Shown piece after piece: positions 54,841 through 58,197 of a stretch of 58,197 nt of DNA. The stretch comes from Marinisporobacter sp. (GTDB taxonomy: Bacteria; Bacillota; Clostridia; Peptostreptococcales; Thermotaleaceae), in assembly GCA_025210395.1 (NCBI GenBank), contig JAOARV010000039.1:1-58197 (forward strand). Direction: 5' to 3'. Each line of letters opens with the position of its first letter. Position 1 is the first letter of the stretch. The translations under genes were made by a program, and so were the position numbers. The notes under the pieces are model-generated. The model saw only the letters and a list, made by a program, of their open reading frames with translations. It was not told the origin of the DNA and did not search any database.

Positions 54841-55413
54841 ATGATACATAGCTATGATGAGAATGGAGAACACAAAAAAATCAGGTTTATAAATGATGTA
54901 AACTTGATTTCAGACAAAGGTGAAATAGCTTTTAAACTTGCAAAATCAAATGGCAAGTTAGAGGAATTAAAAAAAGCATACGAAAATGAGTTAGCAAGAA
55001 ATAATGAATTAGTAGCAAGACGATATGAAATCTATAAGCAGGAAAAAATTGAGGAACTAAAAGACAGTAGAAATGATAAGCTACCAAGCATTAAAGAACA
55101 AATTGAGATATATTTTTCTCAAGGTAAAAGTTATGACGAGATAGCATTACTAACAGAATCAAAACGTGATTATATATACAAAGTGATATGTAATTATAAG
55201 AAGAAAAATGAAATCAATAAAAATAAGGTAGAATATTCAGATACAGTAGAATTGATTTTAGGATGTAAGAAAGCGAATATGAGTGTTAATCAAATAGTAT
55301 CAGTAGCAAAAGTAAGCAGACAGTATGTTTATAGGGTTTTAAAGGAACATAATATCCCCTATCCACATAAGAAGAGCAATAATGGTAAGGTTAGTTTACA
55401 AAATAAAAGGTAA
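54841..55413 (+). CDS. DNA-binding protein with two helix-turn-helix motifs and coiled coil
   Basis: This 190-residue protein has a helical, charged N-terminal half (about 30-85) and then two related helix-turn-helix motifs: SIKEQIEIYFSQGKSYDEIA ending DYIYKV, and DTVELILGCKKANMSVNQIV ending QYVYRVL. Both match the pair found in the methyltransferase at 50.8 kb. ATG 54841 is used because AGGTGAGG precedes it; the in-frame GTG at 54829 overlaps that site. The 3' end is involved in a 25-bp tandem duplication. The role is unknown. Confidence 0.65.
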   Translation: MIHSYDENGEHKKIRFINDVNLISDKGEIAFKLAKSNGKLEELKKAYENELARNNELVARRYEIYKQEKIEELKDSRNDKLPSIKEQIEIYFSQGKSYDEIALLTESKRDYIYKVICNYKKKNEINKNKVEYSDTVELILGCKKANMSVNQIVSVAKVSRQYVYRVLKEHNIPYPHKKSNNGKVSLQNKR

Positions 55414-55433
55414 GATTAGTTTACAAAATGAGA
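55384..55433 (+). repeat. 25-bp tandem duplication across a stop codon
   Basis: Two adjacent 25-bp units (55384-55408 and 55409-55433) share GGTAAG(G/A)TTAGTTTACAAAAT. The stop codon of the upstream gene is formed at the unit junction, so the duplication set the protein's present end. Confidence 0.75.
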
Positions 55434-56035
55434 TGAAGATATAACCCAAAAGCTATAAAAGGTATAATATATTCTCAAACAGAAAATGCGTTGATTCAGG
55501 TATAGATTAGTTTTATTGAAGATTAAACAACCCTAAAAACTGAAAGAATGAAATTTTAAAAAGTAATATGGATAATAATGGATATGAAAAAGATGGAGAA
55601 AATATGTACAAGGATTAAAGTCAGTAAAATCAATATAAAATAACGTATGTAAACAATTTATACTACAGTAAAAATTGACTGATGGACATAAATGGATATA
55701 GAGAGAAGATAATAAAAGGAGAAAAAATTGCGATAAATAATTTTGAATACCTAAGGTTGAAGAAATAAAGACAAACATATAAGTTGATAGTAAGAATATA
55801 AATGAAGAGAAAGTCATATAGATAGAGATATAAAAATGTGGGTAAAGGAAAAATGAATCTCATAAAATCAGAAAAATAGTAGAATAGTAGGATTAACAGT
55901 AAAGGTAGTCGTTTCGGTTGAAGCACTATCTTTTTTAATACGAAAAATCCCTCTAAGTATACCAAAAATATTGTATAGTCAAAATGTATGTGATATTCTA
56001 TAATGGATAAATTGAAATATTTGGGAGGTGTTAAT
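55434..56035. other. about 600-base gene-free region before the restriction locus
   Basis: No supported gene is seen. The sequence is very AT-rich with short purine-rich repeats (ATGGATA-like words near 55568-55585 and 55680-55700). A weak promoter may lie near 55988 for the small regulator. Nothing else is recognisable. Confidence 0.35.
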
Positions 56036-56257
56036 ATGGGGTTTAGCTATAATAAACTGTGGAAGTTGTTGATAGATAAAAACATGAAAAAGGTAGAGTT
56101 AAGAGATAGAATTAGCATGAGCCCTAATACTTTATCACGTCTTTCAAAGAATAAACCTGTAAAGTTAGATATATTGGGAAAAATTTGTAAGGAGCTTAAA
56201 TGTAATATAGGTGATATTGTTGATTATGTGGATGATTTCATTGATGACAATAAATAA
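56036..56257 (+). CDS. small XRE regulator next to the type I restriction locus
   Basis: This 73-residue protein consists of one Cro/C1 helix-turn-helix (KLWKLLIDKNMKKVELRDRI, SMSPNTLSRLSKNKPVKLDI) and the segment CKELKCNIGDIVDYV. ATG 56036 follows GGGAGGTG and is preferred over the in-frame start at 56003. It precedes hsdM by 89 bases on the same strand, the place of a controller protein that delays restriction until the host DNA is methylated. Confidence 0.82.
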   Translation: MGFSYNKLWKLLIDKNMKKVELRDRISMSPNTLSRLSKNKPVKLDILGKICKELKCNIGDIVDYVDDFIDDNK

Positions 56258-56346
56258 CCGTTAATGCAACCAACGAAGAAAAATATAATCTTTATAAGTC
56301 AAAAGAGTATTGAAAAAATAACAGAAATAATGGAGGCAGAGCAGCT

Positions 56347-58197
56347 ATGGATAATGGAACATATAATCAGATTGTAAGCTTTATATGGGGTATCGCAGAT
56401 GATTGTTTGAGAGATGTATACGTAAGGGGAAAGTACAGAGATGTTATCTTACCAATGACTGTAATCAGAAGACTGGATGCAGTATTAGAAGAAACTAAGG
56501 ACCAAGTACTTCAAATGAAAAAAACATTAGACAAAGCAAAGATTTTAAACCAATCAGATGCTTTGTGTAGTGCATCAGGACAATCTTTTTATAATAATTC
56601 ACCATTCATTTTAAAAGATTTAAAATCAAGAGCAAAGAATCAGCAACTGAAAGCTGACTTTATAGCTTACCTAGATGGGTTTTCACCTAATGTACAAGAA
56701 ATTCTTGAAAAATTCAAGTTCAGAAATCAGATAGATACAATGATTGAAGCAGATATATTAGGTGCAGTGATTGAAAAGTTTGTAGACTCAACTATTAATT
56801 TAGGTTCTAATCCTGTGTTAGATGGTCAAGGAAAAGTAAAACTACCAGCTCTTGATAATCACACTATGGGGGTAATCTTTGAAGAATTGATTCGTAAGTT
56901 TAATGAAGAAAATAATGAAGAGGCAGGAGAGCATTTTACACCAAGAGATGTTGTAGAACTTATGGCAGATGTAATCTTTATGCCAATAAAAGATAAGATT
57001 AAGAACGGAACTTATCTTTGTTATGATGGAGCAAGTGGAACAGGTGGAATGCTTACGATTGCAGAAGAAAGACTTTTACATCTTGCAAAAGAAAATAATA
57101 AGCAAGTCGCTATCCACCTTTATGGACAAGAAATAAACCCTGAAACTTATGCTATTGCAAAAGCGGACTTGTTATTAAAAGGTGATGGGCAAGAAGCAGA
57201 AAACATATATTATGGGTCTACTTTATCTAATGATGGGAATGCCACAGTAGAATTTGATTTTATGATGTCTAATCCACCTTACGGGAAGTCATGGAAAACA
57301 GATGCAGAAAGATTAGGCGGGAAGAAAGACATTACAGACCCAAGATTTATAGTAAATTTTAAAGATGACCATGAGTTTAGTATGATTCCAAGAGTAAGTG
57401 ATGGACAAATGTTATTTTTAGCTAATAATATAGCTAAAATGAAGCATAGTACAGAATTAGGCAGTAGAATAGCAGAGGTACATAATGGTTCATCCTTATT
57501 TACAGGAGATGCAGGGCAAGGAGAAAGTAATTTAAGAAGATATATTATAGAGAGTGATTACCTTGAAGCGATTATAGCATTACCAGAGAATATGTTTTAT
57601 AATACGGGAATTTCAACCTATATATGGGTAGTAACCAATAGAAAAGAAGAAAGAAGAAAAGGTAAAGTGCAGCTTATAGATGCAACCACTTTAAAATCAC
57701 TACTTAGAAAAAATCTAGGTAATAAAAATTGTGAATTAACCGAAGATATTAGAGCTCAAATTATGGATATTTACTTAAAGTTTGAGGAAAATGAGTATAG
57801 TAAAATATTTGATAATGAAGAATTTGGATATTGGAAAATAGCAGTTGAAAGACCATTAAGATTAAGAGTAGAAATAAGTGATGAAAAACTAGAAGAATTT
57901 AGACAAGTAGCAGAAAAAGCAAAAGATATAACAGCTTATAGCATAATGTATGATTTATATAATGAATCAGATAAAGATGTTTATGATGATTATAATGAGT
58001 TTGAAGAAATTTTAAAAGGTTTAGCAAAGAAAAAGGACGAAAAGCTACCAGCTAAAAGAGTAAAACTGATAAGAGAATTTTTTGCAACGAAAGACAAAGA
58101 ATCACAAAGGGTAGTGAACAAAGTATTAAAGAAAGATAATGAAGATACCCTAAATGGTAAATTTAGATCAGGTAATTATATTGTACAATATGAAACA
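56347..58197 (+). CDS. hsdM: type I restriction-modification methyltransferase subunit, partial at window end
   Basis: The reading frame is open for 617 codons to the last base, so the 3' end is missing. It starts at ATG 56347, ten bases after GGAGG. HsdM is the N6-adenine methylase of a type I system. The N-terminal helical domain (NQIVSFIWGIADDCLRDVYV, RDVILPMTVIRRLDAVLEE) is followed by EHFTPRDVVELMAD, the SAM motif DGASGTGGML (from D227) and the catalytic NPPY at 309-312 (MMSNPPYGKSW). LPENMFYNTGISTYIWVV is also typical. hsdS and hsdR are expected just beyond the window. Confidence 0.93.
   Translation, partial: MDNGTYNQIVSFIWGIADDCLRDVYVRGKYRDVILPMTVIRRLDAVLEETKDQVLQMKKTLDKAKILNQSDALCSASGQSFYNNSPFILKDLKSRAKNQQLKADFIAYLDGFSPNVQEILEKFKFRNQIDTMIEADILGAVIEKFVDSTINLGSNPVLDGQGKVKLPALDNHTMGVIFEELIRKFNEENNEEAGEHFTPRDVVELMADVIFMPIKDKIKNGTYLCYDGASGTGGMLTIAEERLLHLAKENNKQVAIHLYGQEINPETYAIAKADLLLKGDGQEAENIYYGSTLSNDGNATVEFDFMMSNPPYGKSWKTDAERLGGKKDITDPRFIVNFKDDHEFSMIPRVSDGQMLFLANNIAKMKHSTELGSRIAEVHNGSSLFTGDAGQGESNLRRYIIESDYLEAIIALPENMFYNTGISTYIWVVTNRKEERRKGKVQLIDATTLKSLLRKNLGNKNCELTEDIRAQIMDIYLKFEENEYSKIFDNEEFGYWKIAVERPLRLRVEISDEKLEEFRQVAEKAKDITAYSIMYDLYNESDKDVYDDYNEFEEILKGLAKKKDEKLPAKRVKLIREFFATKDKESQRVVNKVLKKDNEDTLNGKFRSGNYIVQYET

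Noticed and set aside
55533..55965. Two overlapping hydrophobic minus-strand frames of 94 and 100 residues
   Set aside because: They are Phe/Leu/Tyr-rich as expected from complementing purine-rich AT sequence. They overlap each other and lack ribosome sites.

Overview
The window is AT-rich DNA from a low-GC Gram-positive anaerobe, most probably a member of the Clostridia. The evidence is strong AGGAGG-type ribosome binding sites, short Clostridia-like terminators, a T-box leader, an ornithine racemase of the amino-acid-fermenting type, a reverse-rubrerythrin remnant and many lipoproteins and sensor kinases. No rRNA or tRNA gene was seen.

Positions 1 to about 43,300 look like ordinary chromosome. 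In order they hold: a GDSL-type hydrolase; a regulator plus M20 amidohydrolase; a secreted family 8 polysaccharide lyase; a complete type III toxin-antitoxin locus (promoter, two pseudoknot-forming RNA repeats, terminator, TenpN/ToxN-like toxin); a LysE exporter followed by a near-perfect parS site; a Cache histidine kinase; ornithine racemase; and a glutamine module. That module is a sensor kinase, a sigma54-dependent regulator, glutaminase and an AGCS symporter, with a -24/-12 promoter and three 14-bp boxes in front of glutaminase. Then come an output-less Cache protein, a lipoprotein, DUF1893, an ECF S-component and a HAD phosphatase. A purine or polyamine salvage operon follows (Pot-type ABC transporter, adenine deaminase, SsnA/MtaD-like deaminase) behind a structured leader that I cannot assign to a known class. 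Next are ilvBN on the minus strand and a T-box-controlled leuA. The chromosomal part ends with a chemoreceptor that has its own sigma54 promoter beside a second kinase/regulator pair, and a broken chemoreceptor.

From about 43,300 to the right edge the window looks like an integrated mobile island. Its left edge appears to cut a reverse-rubrerythrin gene, of which only the last 18 codons remain. The island carries a probable Pycsar anti-phage pair (pyrimidine cyclase plus transmembrane effector), two membrane proteins with zinc ribbons, a tyrosine integrase, an SLH-domain secreted protein, an orphan adenine methyltransferase, several XRE regulators, tandem small paralogues and the start of a type I restriction-modification locus (hsdM, cut by the window end). 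It therefore reads as a defence-rich island.

The strongest points for follow-up are the type III toxin-antitoxin RNA, the Pycsar pair with its zinc-ribbon neighbours, the unassigned leader RNA at 25.1-25.4 kb, the two sigma54 promoters with candidate enhancer boxes, the parS site and the predicted integration into the reverse-rubrerythrin gene.
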